64,000 bases of DNA from Allacma fusca (taxonomy: Eukaryota; Arthropoda; Collembola; Symphypleona; Sminthuridae), in the NCBI GenBank assembly GCA_947179485.1, contig OX359248.1, positions 26,049,378 to 26,113,377 of the forward strand, read 5' to 3'. The position numbers were made by a program, and so were the translations under genes. Below, one piece after another: positions 34,073-45,432 of this stretch; position 1 is the first letter of the stretch; the number at the start of each line of letters is the position of its first letter. The notes beneath the pieces were generated by a model that saw only the letters and a program-made list of their open reading frames with translations, was not told where the DNA came from and searched no databases.

Positions 34073-35805
34073 TAGGGGATCCACCAGTACTTATTTCGTA
34101 AGTACTGTACTTATTTCGGACATGCTTATCTTATATCTTATGGGGGGCCATAAGGTACTGATAGGGAAGTAACACAAATGATATCACCAGCGTAGTAGGT
34201 AGGTTAAACCGGGATATAGTGACAGCAAGTGACATAGTGGGTGGGTAAATTTTTCGTTACGTGATGCCATCGTTGTATTTCGTCAAATACATCTATACTC
34301 ACTACAATAAATTATTAACTAACATTTTCGAGGAAAAAAATAATGCCCTAATGTAATAACTATAATCATTAAAAAAACCATAAGTTGTTTTCCTCGTTCA
34401 TGATGAACTTTGAGCCGATCAATGGTCACTGCGGTCTAATTATGAGATGAAATCCGAAATCCTATTCCTTTCTCAAAAGTTTTTTAAAAATAGATGGACG
34501 CTACAGTGGAATGCATTGTTTATTTTTACGCTTGCAAATTATCAATCCACGTGGATTCAAAATTATTATTACTACAAAATTTCAAACATACAATGCGCAT
34601 TCATGATATCAAAAACCAAGGAGGGTGGGTGGCTAGACTAAAAAATGATACCCAATGATGAAGGGGTAGGGGAGTAGCAAAATGCCTTCAACTGTGATGT
34701 TGTCATTTGTGTCACTCCCCATATTAGCTTGAGCCCGCTTTTAAAATGTGAAAATAATTTGAAAGGTGAAACAGCAAAAGTTTTTCAATAACGTTCATTG
34801 GTGCGATGTAATACTATTAATTCCGAACTATTCGTAAGCTAAACTCTGCGAATTTGTAACCTAACAATTCCCACAAAAAGGTGAGCATACGTTGACAAAA
34901 TGTTTCCAGAATACTGCAAATTATCAAATTTTGCTGATAAACTGAAAGAATCTGGTGCATGCAAATCTCTTTCTGCGGCTGAAAAATGGGGGCTTTTCAA
35001 GCTGATATCCATGATTTTGAGATTTTGATTGAAAGAATATTTTCGCTAATGCGACAAATATGGATCGACCAGAGAAATTCTCTCGAAGTTGATAGCGTCC
35101 GCTCAGAATTGCAAATTGTTATCAACTTTCAAAACAAATCTGGCTGAGTTTTACTTTCCCGGCCACACATCATGTACCATGCATATGCCACCCTATATAA
35201 AGTCATCTAGTACATATGTAAATACCACGCAATGTGCCATGCACTGCATGACATGAGCCATGTACCATGCATGAGCCATGTATGTACCATGCATGAACTA
35301 TGTACCATGCCGATATGGAAACAAGTTTATTTTACATAATTTGGATAATAGCTTGAAGTCTGGATTTCGTTGACATTGTATAGCATTGCGTCACAAAAAT
35401 TCAATAAAATTTAATAGCACATCAACCAAACTTCCAGGTCATTTTTGAAATTTAACAATTAATTAAGTTGTTATTAGAGGGTACGAAGATCTACAAATTA
35501 AGTGGCACGGTATATGCCATGTATATGCATGGCATATGCATGGTACATGATTTGTGGCCGGGAAAGTAAAACTCAGCCAACAAATCTTGCTCGCGTATGT
35601 ACAACCAGTTTCTAGAGAATAAAGAACTGATATTAGCTGCCAAGTCAGATAAGAAGTACACTTGGACGAGCAAGTATTCCCAATAACGTACATACTTTCA
35701 TGCATATTTGGTAGTGCCAAATTATTTCTAAATATAAATTTTTTATCAATTTTAATTTTTAACTAATAGGTACTTATTTGACGCTTCAAAAAAGTGGCCC
35801 CCCTA
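34073..35805. mobile_element. hAT element (1.73 kb) with TAGGGG ends
   Basis: Ends TAGGGGATCCAC and GTGGCCCCCCTA are flanked by the 8-bp duplication CCCAGGAG (34065-34072, 35806-35813). It interrupts element A at a place where copy B is continuous. No transposase frame remains. It contains another inverted-repeat block (35140-35590). Confidence 0.8.
35140..35590. repeat. Inverted repeat with CATGCATATGCC/ACCATGCATGAGCC words
   Basis: Arms of about 50 bp, TGGCTGAGTTTTACTTTCCC (35147 on) and GGGAAAGTAAAACTCAGCCA (35560 on), enclose a loop full of CCATGCATG/GCCATGTAC words. It is probably a small MITE inside the hAT element at 34073; a GTACATGATTTnTGGCCG word also appears near 43995. No target duplication was identified. 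Confidence 0.55.
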
Positions 35806-36041
35806 CCCAGGAGTGAAAACTTTAGGTTTTTAGAACGTTAGATTTTTATAAAGATCGCGAAGAACCAGGGGAAAGCGTCGTCTTGTAGATCTTACAAAAA
35901 TATAGTCGGCTGGTCTATACGTAAAAAAGCATTAACTTATTCTGTTTATAATTCTATTATAAACGTTGGGATTCGAAGGGGTGAATTTTGAAAACACAAT
36001 TAAGAGTCCTGATTTGAGAATAAAATAATCTGGGCACCCTG

Positions 36042-36977
36042 CTTGGGTCTTTGTCACCCAAGCCACAACACAACACATACTACCGTACAATTACTATAAG
36101 TACCTAAATGTTACCTAATAGTATGACATAAGCTTACCCACCTGGGCATTATCTGTTTGCACAGCGGGGTAAGTACGAAGGAACAAATTATTTTTTGTAA
36201 AGACGTGAAAATGGTCATATGCAGGGGTGGATTAATCATATATATATATTAATATATACATATACATATCATATATATATTAATCACATATGTACTACAA
36301 CGTAGTACATCTACAAAATATTTCAAACAAAATAAAAGTGGTGGCTGATATAAGTTACACCACGAGTCTCAAAAGGGGGATCTCAACACTACAAGGGCCA
36401 AAAGATTTGTGGATAATAGCCTTGTGTTTTCCAGGGTATTTATATCCTGGAAATTGCAGTGATTCCCTAAGAGTAGCCACTATTGCAAATAGTGACTACT
36501 CTTCTACAAAGGGGCCCCTAATCCCAATTAATCATAAAGGAATACATAATACAAAAATCTCAAACTGCAATCGAAAGCGATTGGAGCGAAGCGCTCGTAT
36601 CTAGCTAGTATAAGATACGAGCGCTTCGCTCCAATCGCTTTCGATCTAGCTAGTATAAGATTGATTGGTAGTCAATATATTAGTTGCCTGATTGTGTCCG
36701 GGGCTCTGTGTAGTGTATTGCATGCATTCTGAAGTAGATGTATACAACAAAGCTCAGTATTCGTGTACATCATTACATGGGGCAAGTAGTTTGCGAGGAA
36801 ACGGAGATAATTACAAATTTAACAAACAGTTATGAAAATTATTTTTCACGGCCGCAGTGAAAACGGATTTCATTTTTTGTGAAGTCAAATTAGATTTTTA
36901 TGCAAATGCGATGTTTTTCCAAAATTCCATGAAATTTCGGAAATTGGAAAACTGAAAGCGGGTGACAAAGACCCAAG
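36042..36977. repeat. Spacer at the centre of the palindrome, bounded by an 18-bp inverted repeat
   Basis: It starts CTTGGGTCTTTGTCACCC and ends GGGTGACAAAGACCCAAG, and separates hAT copies A and B. It contains an AT-alternating tract (36236-36290), a 15-bp hairpin around 36472-36505 and the long hairpin at 36570-36645. No coding region. Confidence 0.6.
36570..36645. repeat. Perfect 33-bp hairpin with 10-base loop
   Basis: Arm 1 (36570-36602, beginning ATCGAAAGCGATTGGAGCGA) and arm 2 (36613-36645) are exact reverse complements around the loop AGCTAGTATA. The loop sequence with its AGAT flank repeats directly after arm 2 (AGCTAGTATAAGAT). The arms contain a nested GAGCGAAGCGCTC palindrome. 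GC content is well above the surroundings. Confidence 0.8.
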
Positions 36978-37487
36978 CAGGGTGACCACATTATTCCATT
37001 CTCAAATCAAGACTATTAACTGAGTTTTAAAAATTCACCCGTTTGAATCCCACAGTTTACACTACAATTATAAACAGAATAAGATAATGCTTTTTTACGT
37101 GTAGACCAGCCGACTATATTTTTTGTAAGATCTACAAGACGACGCTTTCCCCTGGTTCTTCGCGATCTTTATAAAAATCTAACGTTCTAAAAACCTAAAG
37201 TTTTCACTCCAAGGGTCAAAGTATCTTAAAACAAATGGGAAACACGTAACTGTATTTTATTGCTTAAATCTGATAATGTAGAAAATTAACATTCTTGATA
37301 TATTATTTCATTTATCAAAAAGATAAAATGGAGCTAGAGTATTTTTAACTAAAGCTGCAACTTTTGTTTGTCCTAAAGTCTATAAAGCAGCTACTTTTGA
37401 ATCTTTCCAAACATTTTTCCATTTAACGAAAAAGAAATTCCAAACTTCTGAAAGATTAGGGAACCTTTACTCCATAATATTCCAGGG

Positions 37488-37721
37488 CTAATTCGGCAGT
37501 TGCGGGTTTGCCATCACTTTGATTTTTAAATGATTGAAACAGACAAATTCACTTAGCGTGGTCGAAATATGCTTTTTGAAATTTGGGGTAGCACCATCTG
37601 CACAACTTGCATCAAATCTACAGATATTGCACCAAAAGCATTTGTCTCCTTTGGTGGTACACTTAATAAAGCTCTTATTCCTTTTCTCACTGCAACGGTA
37701 AAGACAACTATTCTTTGGCAA
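37488..37721 (-). pseudogene. BED/TTF-type zinc finger fragment of a hAT transposase (copy B)
   Basis: Identical on the minus strand to the copy A fragment up to the F-N-H-L-K-I segment, then diverging where B has its extra 270 bp. It is too short to be a working transposase. Confidence 0.55.
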
Positions 37722-37893
37722 TTCAAATTTTAATGAAGACAGTTTTGACCGATATTACCAATCAAAAAAGAAAACTTCCAATTCAAAGTTTAATGCGGGC
37801 ACACGTACCTACGATAGATATAATAAACTATTAGTAATACCCACGGAAGAAAGAATTATTAATGCAGGCGGTAAGAAAAAGTGCAAAAAAGAA

Positions 37894-38012
37894 TGCCAAC
37901 AACACCCGGGGTTCCCAAGCGGTCACCCATCCAAGTACTAACCGGGCCCAACGTTGCTTAACTTCAGTGATCGGACGAGAACTGGTGCTTTCAACGTGGT
38001 ATGGCCGTTGGC
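37894..38012 (-). rRNA. 5S ribosomal RNA gene (copy in element B)
   Basis: Exact reverse complement of 33541-33659 as far as read by eye, including the internal control region and the following T-run (A-run at 37885-37890 on the plus strand). Full length, 119 nt, in a transposon with a clear target duplication. Confidence 0.95.
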
Positions 38013-38431
38013 ATGTGGAGTTGCAAATCTTCATGCATTTGTTTTACTGCATCTAGTTGAATTAACTGTTATTGGTCCCTGCAAGTGAACGCTGCAGAAC
38101 TTTTCCGTACAACTGCAGTTTTGAACAGCACGAAATATACACGTTCAAAATTAAACAATTGTACATGCAGAGCAGCATTTAGATTCATATCTATTGTTTA
38201 TATTAGTATTATGAATCATAAATCATAATTTATGATACCATATCGCTTTGCCCCAAAATGCAACAAAGTGATATTTTTGTAAGCTATACTGCGAAATCAG
38301 GACTAAATTCAGGCTCATCAGGTCATCAGCTAACCCTGGGTCAAATCAGGACTTCTGGGCACCCTGGACCCAAGACGTCGGTTGGCGTTAGTTCTGTCGT
38401 TGTAACGCATCCTGTGAGAAAGACTTACAAT

Positions 38432-39007
38432 CAAAGATGGGCAAAGTATTCGCATACCTTAAAGCCTACATATTTTTAGGTTCTTACGTACAACCTACAT
38501 TTTAGCCTACATAAATCACACCCGAGAGTTGACCCTACCTACAACCTACATACATCATTCCCGAGATTTGTCCCTACCTACAACCAACATACCTCTTTGT
38601 CGTAATCGATTTATACCTGCATAACTAAAATGAAATTATGCAATCATTCATCGTAATTACTGCAAACGAATTGAAATCGTTTGCACTCCAGCACGTAAAC
38701 AAAAGTAACAAAACATATGTATATATGTGAAAGAAAGTGTAGATGGGGCTTTTATTCAGCGCTTTTGAATACGAAAGGTTCGAACAAACATACATACATT
38801 TTCATGTATGTATGTAAGTACCTTAAGTACCTACCTTTTTTTTATGTAGGTACGTACTGATTATTCCCAGCATACATAAATTGTATATATTTTTCCCTTG
38901 AAATATACAGCCTACATACAAATGCCTACAAAATGTGTGAAAATTTGAGCATAGCCTACAATTTTTCCTACTTGTAGGCATACATGTATGGTATGCGCCC
39001 ACCTTTG
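38432..39007. mobile_element. hAT MITE (576 bp) with CCTACATA repeats
   Basis: Ends CAAAGATGGGCAAAGTATTC and ...TATGCGCCCACCTTTG are flanked by the perfect 8-bp duplication CTTACAAT (38424-38431, 39008-39015). The interior is rich in ACAACCTACATA-type words. Non-coding. Confidence 0.88.
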
Positions 39008-39015
39008 CTTACAAT

Positions 39016-41010
39016 TAGCTGTCACAAAAAAATATATTCCCAGCTCTCATCATGAGTCTTATTTCCAGGTATTTGTGTGGAAGGTATTTTATACCCTTTC
39101 ATCATCGAAATCATTTTCGTGGTAAAAACGAAATTTTAACTTTAAAGTTTGAAATTTCACTACGTCGATCGTGTTATTTGTTCAAGATGTTGCCAATACA
39201 CGAATGCCGTGGGGGGACGTATTTTTCACGTCCTTGGAAATCAAGGAATTCGTTTCTGTAGTTAAATCGGGTTTCTACATAAATTCGGGTGTTTTTTTCG
39301 AAATTTCAGGAAATTTCGAATTTTGTGGCGGGGAAGGTATTTTCCACGATTTTTATGATCAAGGAATTCGTTTGTGCGGTTAAATCAGATTTTTACGTAA
39401 ATTCGGTGAATTTTCGAAACATGGAATTTCGAAAAATGAAAAATTAAGGCGTTATGCCATAGTCCAGGACCCAACAGGTCGTTTGCCGCTGGTCCGGTCG
39501 TTGTACTTGTCCCGTGCGTGCGGGAGCCTTTCGTGGGACAAAATCAAAAACGAGCAATTTTACAAACAATTACGCAAAACATTAAGAAAAGGTAAATATG
39601 AAATAATATCCAATGCATGAACCGAGTGCTATAAGGGCGGCACTATGGTCATGCTAATTATAATACGTAAAGTACCGTACTATATCGTACGTACTTCCTA
39701 CAAATGCACGACATTATTAATCCACCCTCTCCTCCAGCCCGTATAAGGGAGTAACTAATAATATATTTGATTCCTCAAGTTTGTAGCAAATCTTTTTCCA
39801 GATATTATAACATTTATTTGATTGACCTCGGTTAATTTTTGAGGTCACAGACGTGAGGAGAAATTATGTCTCAAGAAGCGGAGGAAGATCCGAAAAAGGA
39901 AGAATTTCTGCTTTTGTGGCCAAAGTAAAAATATTACAAAACATTAAGCTTGTAGCAAATTTTATGGGGATTCATTCGAGTCTGATATGAATAATCTAAC
40001 GGAAACATTTCAGTTGTAGGACCCAAATATATGAGGCAAGATTTAAGTAAAAGAGAAGATTATTGTTTCTGATGAACACTTTGAAATTATAAATTACAAT
40101 GCCACACATTCTTGCCAGATATTTTCAAATTCTGGAAAATGCCTCAAAATTTCTGAAAACGTTTTAAAAATTCTAGAATATAACAAAAACTCTGAAAAAA
40201 AACATTTTTAAAATTCGGGATATTGTTACTTTTTAGGGAAATATTCCAAAATGTTCAACAGGTACGATCAAAATGGGAAAAATGTGGTGATACTACACTT
40301 TAAATCATTTACATCAGCAGTCATAGACCATCTATATCGTTTCGAATTTTTATCCCGTAGGGATGAGTCTAAAATCGTTGCTAAGTGACGATTGTTTACA
40401 GGACCACTGTTGCATTATCTAATCAGTCAGAATGTCGTCACAAATGACTTTTAGAATTATTGAATTCAAAATTAATATATTACTAGCTCGTGATCCAGAA
40501 CCTTGGTAAACATTGATAAAAAGATGTGTGGCAAAAGAAATATTGTGATACAAGACTTATGTAGGTATTGCATGTAGTATTATGCATCCATCAATTATTT
40601 TATCTGTATTAAAATTATCACCCATCATGTCATTCTCTCGTGAAAAAATCACATGCACTTGAAGAGTTTTGAAACAATAAAAAACATAATAGTTATGAAA
40701 GGATGATTACATCATTGCTCATACAAAAACAAATAGTCTTTTTTAGATACTTGTGTTTTGTACATTTAGGCGAGCACTAAGTCCAATAACTTGACAGCTT
40801 GATGAACATGGTCAAATATGCCTGAAGCAACGAACATTTTCAATGCCTAATGAAGGTCAGTACGAGCCACTCATGATACTGTATGCTGTAACACCGTAAT
40901 TATTTATTTGTGAAGATCAGTCGGGAAGACTTACTGTTAGTTCGTGGCTTATATCCAGCTTATACGGAATCTATCGGCACCCAGCAAGATCAGTTTTAAT
41001 ATTCATTTAA
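39016..41010. other. Intergenic / 5' flank of the P450 gene
   Basis: No supported gene. A GGAATTCGTTTnTG/GTAAATTCGG word pair recurs at 39245-39300 and 39363-39410, probably an old duplication. No core promoter motif for the P450 gene could be chosen with confidence. Confidence 0.4.
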
Positions 41011-43741
41011 ATGACTCTTTTTGAGAGTGTGCTGTTTTACTTAACGGTAACCCTAACACTATTATGGGTTTACCAAATATGGGATCGCAAAAATCGGCGC
41101 CTCCCTCCAGGTGAGGTTTTACAAAATTTTATTTATCCACACAATAGTCTAATTCACCTTGAATATGTTGAGTAGGGCCATTTCAACTGCCCCTTATTGG
41201 AAGCATCTTACAAATTGTGCTAGCTGACAATAAATATCCATTCAAGGCTGTCTATAAATTATCCAAGAAATACGGGGACGTAATGTCGTTAAAATTTGGA
41301 TCTGTGAATGCTGGTAAGAGCCGCCTTTTGAAGGATACATTGTTTACAAAGTATTTTAATACAAAATGGCGCCACAGTTTTTTTTTTCACTTTTTTCAGT
41401 TGTAATAAATGGATATGACACAATAAAGAACATTCTAAACCAGGAAGACTTTCTAAACCGGTTTGATACAGACTGGTTTTTGCACAGAAGCTTTGGGAAA
41501 CGAATTGGTAATAACAGACATTTAATTGTATAGTGTTTGTAGACTGCGTGGCAGCGCGTTATAAATATTTGCAAAAAGTATTATACAATTCAATCCCAAT
41601 AAGTAGCGTTTTTTAAAAAAATTTTAAGGTATACTAGCTGCCTCCACTGAAGTTTGGAGACCAACTAGGAGATTCACTATGCGAAACCTGCGAGATTTTG
41701 GCTTTGGGAAGAAACATTTTCAGCAAAAGTTTCTGGATACAGAAATGCACGATTTATCCCGATTACTCGATCAAGCTATTGAACAAAACAATGGAGTCAT
41801 AGAGCCTCATACACTCTTTCGCATCCCCAGCGTCAATATAGCGTGGGCATCTGCAGCTGGATCTAGGTTCGAACACACTGACCCTAAAATTTTAAAGCTC
41901 GTGTCCTTGATGTCTGAGTTCACAAGTACCGCCTCGATATTGGATGGGGTGCCAGCTGCCTTTCCCTTTTTGCTTCGTTGGTTTCCAAGTTTCTTTTCTA
42001 TCCAGAGGTTGAGCGATATCGATGATGAAATGCACCAGTTTTTAAGAGTTCGTAGTACAAATTATTGTAGCAATTATTCTGTCGTTGTAATTATTTATGG
42101 ACTAGTATTCATGTGTACCTGATGTGAATGCGTGTACAGAGCATATTTGATCCAATGTATGTTTACCTACTTTGGTTACTTATGTTGACATGGTCGTTTT
42201 TCTCATTTCAGACACTACTTAGCGACATTCGAGGACGAGAAACTTACAAAACAGACCCCGACAGTTTCATAGAAGCTTTTCTACAACACATGGAGTCGGA
42301 TAAGATTATCAGTCCTGAGGATCGAGAAGTATTCAGTGGTATGTATTAAATTAAATTTGATCTTTGGGGAAATCTTGTTTTTGAAATACTATATAGAAAA
42401 TGTGAGTTACTGGTATCACGGTCGTCGTATTTCAGTTGTTGAGATAAATTGTATGGAATGGAAATTGAAATTGAATTGCTTACATTGTTACACGCGAATA
42501 TCTGAATTTGATGGTTTTTATTTAAGAGGAGTCGCTTATTTCTACCTTGTACGACCTATTCCTTGCTGGAAGTGACACAACGTCTGCTTCAATGACATTT
42601 GCTCTTATGTGGCTTACAATGTATCCTGAAGTTCAAGAAAAATTACGAAATGAGCTGGAGACAGTAATTGGAAATGGACGCTTGGCTACACTTGAGGACA
42701 AGCTAAGGTAAGGAATGATAGTACAAAAAATATATTTTGGAAAACAAGTTTAACAAGTATGGGAAAATTTAGATCCAATTCCAATCTCATTAATTTGTCC
42801 TCCAGCTTACCTTATGCAAGAGCAGTCATCTTGGAACTACATCGTCACAACCATCTTGTGCCATTCATGCCCAGGAAAGTTTACAAAGACACCGCATACG
42901 ACAAATACATCATACCAGCTGTAAATTATTTATACTACTGATTGGACATCTTTAGTTGTTACATTGTTGGTAAAGAGGCAAAATAGGCTGGATTAAATTT
43001 CGGCTGAAAGTAAAATTATCCAAATGCAGTCTCCCTAAATTCAAAATGAACCAGAAATTAATAACTAACTAATTAGAGCACGTGCAATTTCTCCAAAAAG
43101 TAAATAGAAATATTTGCTTCAAATCTTTTAAAATACATTTATATCTCGTTTTGATTTTTTTAAAACTACATGTATAGTTCATTTTGGTAATTTTGTGCAT
43201 TAAGGAGAAACTCATTTGATAGGCTGTTTTCCGTTGCGACGAAATACGTATATTTTGCCTCCATACTGATGACAAATATAAAATTGTGGTAGACGAAGAT
43301 ATTTGCTTCTTACAGGATACCTTAGTGGTAGTCAACCTGTACAGCGCCCTCATGGACGATGACTTTTGGGGAGATCCGCAAAATTTCAGGCCATCAAGGT
43401 TCTTGGATGACAAAAACAACATAATTAATGCTGAAAGAATCATTAACTTCGCAGCAGGTCAGATAGTAACGATAAGATGTTTACTTGTTCAGTGAATATC
43501 CGCATCCTATTATATTTTAAATTAAAGCGGTATAAAATATTTGATGGCTGCTTTTGTAGGAAAAAGAAACTGCATCGGTGAGATTATTGCCGAATCAACT
43601 ATTTTCGCGTTTGTGACTCAACTAGTGCAGAAATATGATTTTCTTCCCGCTAAGGATGGACAAGTATTTAACTCTGACAAAATACACGGAGGTGTACTGT
43701 CGGCTCACAAGTACCAAATCAAGGTGCGGAGGCGAGTTTAA
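41011..43741 (+). CDS. Cytochrome P450 monooxygenase, microsomal, CYP2-clan-like (503 aa, 9 exons)
   Basis: Exons: 41011-41110, 41176-41313, 41400-41507, 41629-42047, 42212-42338, 42527-42707, 42806-42920, 43316-43457, 43560-43741; phases agree throughout. The N-terminal hydrophobic anchor (about residues 4-22) is followed by R-R-L-P-P-G-P, the proline-rich hinge of ER P450s. The helix C motif is W-R-P-T-R-R-F, helix I is A-G-S-D-T-T, the ExxR motif is E-L-H-R, the PxRF-type motif is F-R-P-S-R-F, and the haem loop F-A-A-G-K-R-N-C-I-G-E carries the Cys ligand. It should insert one oxygen atom into a lipophilic substrate using electrons from P450 reductase. L-R-D-F-G-F-G after helix C is typical of CYP2-clan enzymes. 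All catalytic motifs are intact. Oddities: intron 4 has a weak donor (GTTCGT), and intron 7 holds a degenerate repeat. Confidence 0.93.
42964..43276. repeat. Degenerate inverted-repeat element in P450 intron 7
   Basis: It begins TTGTTGGTAAAGAGGCAAAA, similar to the end of the element at 2009 (TCGTCGGTGAAGAGGCAAAA), and closes near 43250-43276 with the inverse TATTTTGCCTCC. Internal GTTCATTTTGG words also match that element. It is much shorter and diverged; lineage by similarity only. Confidence 0.45.
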
Positions 43742-45430
43742 CAAATAGTAAGCATAAATCAACAGAAGAAAAACGTTAATTTTATGGGAAATATCGCCAA
43801 TCAGAAACCATTTTGAAGTAAAAGTGTGACCACGCGGACTACGAATTATTAATTTCGGCTAAATTATCTGTCGAGAAATCATGTACCAATAAGGTACACT
43901 AATTCATAAGTACTACCAACCAATATACTATCTAATCTAACCTCTCCAAGGTAATCAACCTTTAGCAGCCTTTCAATGTGTTTTTATGGCTAGTACATGA
44001 TTTCTGGCCGTAATTTTGGGTATTTAGAGACATACATCATCATGATTTACATATGTGGGTAAAACAATAAAATTTAACAGAACTGTCGTACTATATCAAC
44101 TATTGACATTATTGCTCACAAATTAAAGGACGAATGTTCAAATGTGATCTTGCATTCGCAAAAAGGAGTAGAAGCATAGAATGTGATAATATGTTCTGCG
44201 CTGTCGAAATGTTAAATGGGACTAGTATATACTCCAGAACCTCCTTGGAAGCGGGGGAACTAAAGATTGTATTTAATTTATTGGCATACTTTGAGTTCAC
44301 CATATATTAAGTGGCGAAAAATATTGTCCTTCCTGAAAAAAGCAGGTGTGAAAAAATATTTCTATCCCCACATTTTGTGCAGAATTTCTTTGTGGATATT
44401 TGAAAAATACTAACACTAGTCTTTGATAAACACACATTATGTCAATAGAATGAGTGAAGCAAATTTTGTGAAATGGGTATTTTTGTATTTACTACTCTTG
44501 TTCATTGTTTAAGCTTACAAGTACCAAGATATTTTCCTACCGACAAAATATATTATATACAAAACATTTTATTTCACTGATACCACTATGAATTGTTTGC
44601 TTGATGTACAATATGTTGTTAGTGACTTGTTGTCTTATGAAGCGTACTTAATGCTTTTCATAAATTAAACACTTCGATAATATCAGAATTTTAGAAACGT
44701 TAGTAAGTACATAAATGAAGTAGGGAAGCAAACGTACACCAATATGTTGAATTTTTGACGCAGATATGGCTAGTGATTAGGATTTTTTTACAAAGTAATA
44801 TTGTAATTTCAAAATATTTGGAGTTTCTAATTATGAATCCGGTGCAAGTCTTTTTGATAATAATATTCCAAAGGCAACCACTGGTAAAAATGTGAATTGG
44901 ACAGCCCTGATGTGATTTTACTCAAGCGACTAGTTTCGCATTTTTATTTGCATCATCAGGCTTGAGTTAGAAAAGTCCTAGAAGTAGTTTACAAATTGAA
45001 TTAACAGGACCACGCATCAATCAAAAAAATATCATGTGCTCACAAAAATACGTAGAACAATTTGTTGGAGTCTAATGGAATAATTAAAAAAAGTCAGTTA
45101 AAATTAAAACAGACAAATCAGGTATATAGTATGAGACTGACTTGATGCTACTAAATGCTATGAAACACAAGAGTTCAATTCGAAAGGTCGCAAAATATTC
45201 TCAAATAAATATTATAAATCCACGGGATTACTGCTTCATTGAAAGGCTAAGGCTTGTCTTGTTATCATGACCACACGAGTATCTATAAAATTCTTCATTT
45301 GTTTACCAATATTTAGAACTGGTAGTCAGTCCGAGAACTACAGCTTTACTACATAACTACTAGTACCTACTACCTACAGTACACATATATTTTAGGGGTA
45401 AAGTGAAACAAGTTTCCTATTGTATCATAT
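43742..45430. other. Intergenic, nothing recognised
   Basis: AT-rich. An AATAAA at 44066-44071 could serve the P450 transcript. A short inverted pair CTCAAGCGACTAG/ATCAGGCTTGAG lies at about 44932-44966. No gene is supported. Confidence 0.4.
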
Positions 45431-45432
45431 TA

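Larger units (their letters stand above)
32324..36041 (+). mobile_element. hAT-derived element copy A carrying a 5S rRNA gene, with two later hAT insertions
   Basis: The ends are CAGGGTGCCCAGAAATCC (32324) and ...AATCTGGGCACCCTG (36041). Its body matches copy B (36978-38366) in inverse orientation almost base for base outside the insertions. It contains a full 5S rRNA gene (33541-33659) and a BED-type zinc finger relic (33832-34053). Two further hAT elements sit inside it (32451-33293 and 34073-35805), each with its own 8-bp duplication. Its right flank CTTGGGTC is the reverse complement of B's duplication GACCCAAG; its left flank shows no match. Confidence 0.75.
36978..38366 (-). mobile_element. 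hAT-derived element copy B carrying a 5S rRNA gene
   Basis: Ends CAGGGTGACCACATTATT and ...AGGACTTCTGGGCACCCTG are flanked by the perfect 8-bp duplication GACCCAAG (36970-36977, 38367-38374), showing that this 1389-bp unit transposed as one piece with the 5S gene inside. It also holds a BED zinc finger fragment (37488-37721, minus). About 270 bp at 37246-37519 has no counterpart in copy A. Confidence 0.85.

Noticed and set aside
43990..44460. Segment resembling 46330-46870 as a new transposon
   Set aside because: Word-level similarity only; no terminal repeats or target duplication, so it was noted as a possible old duplication.
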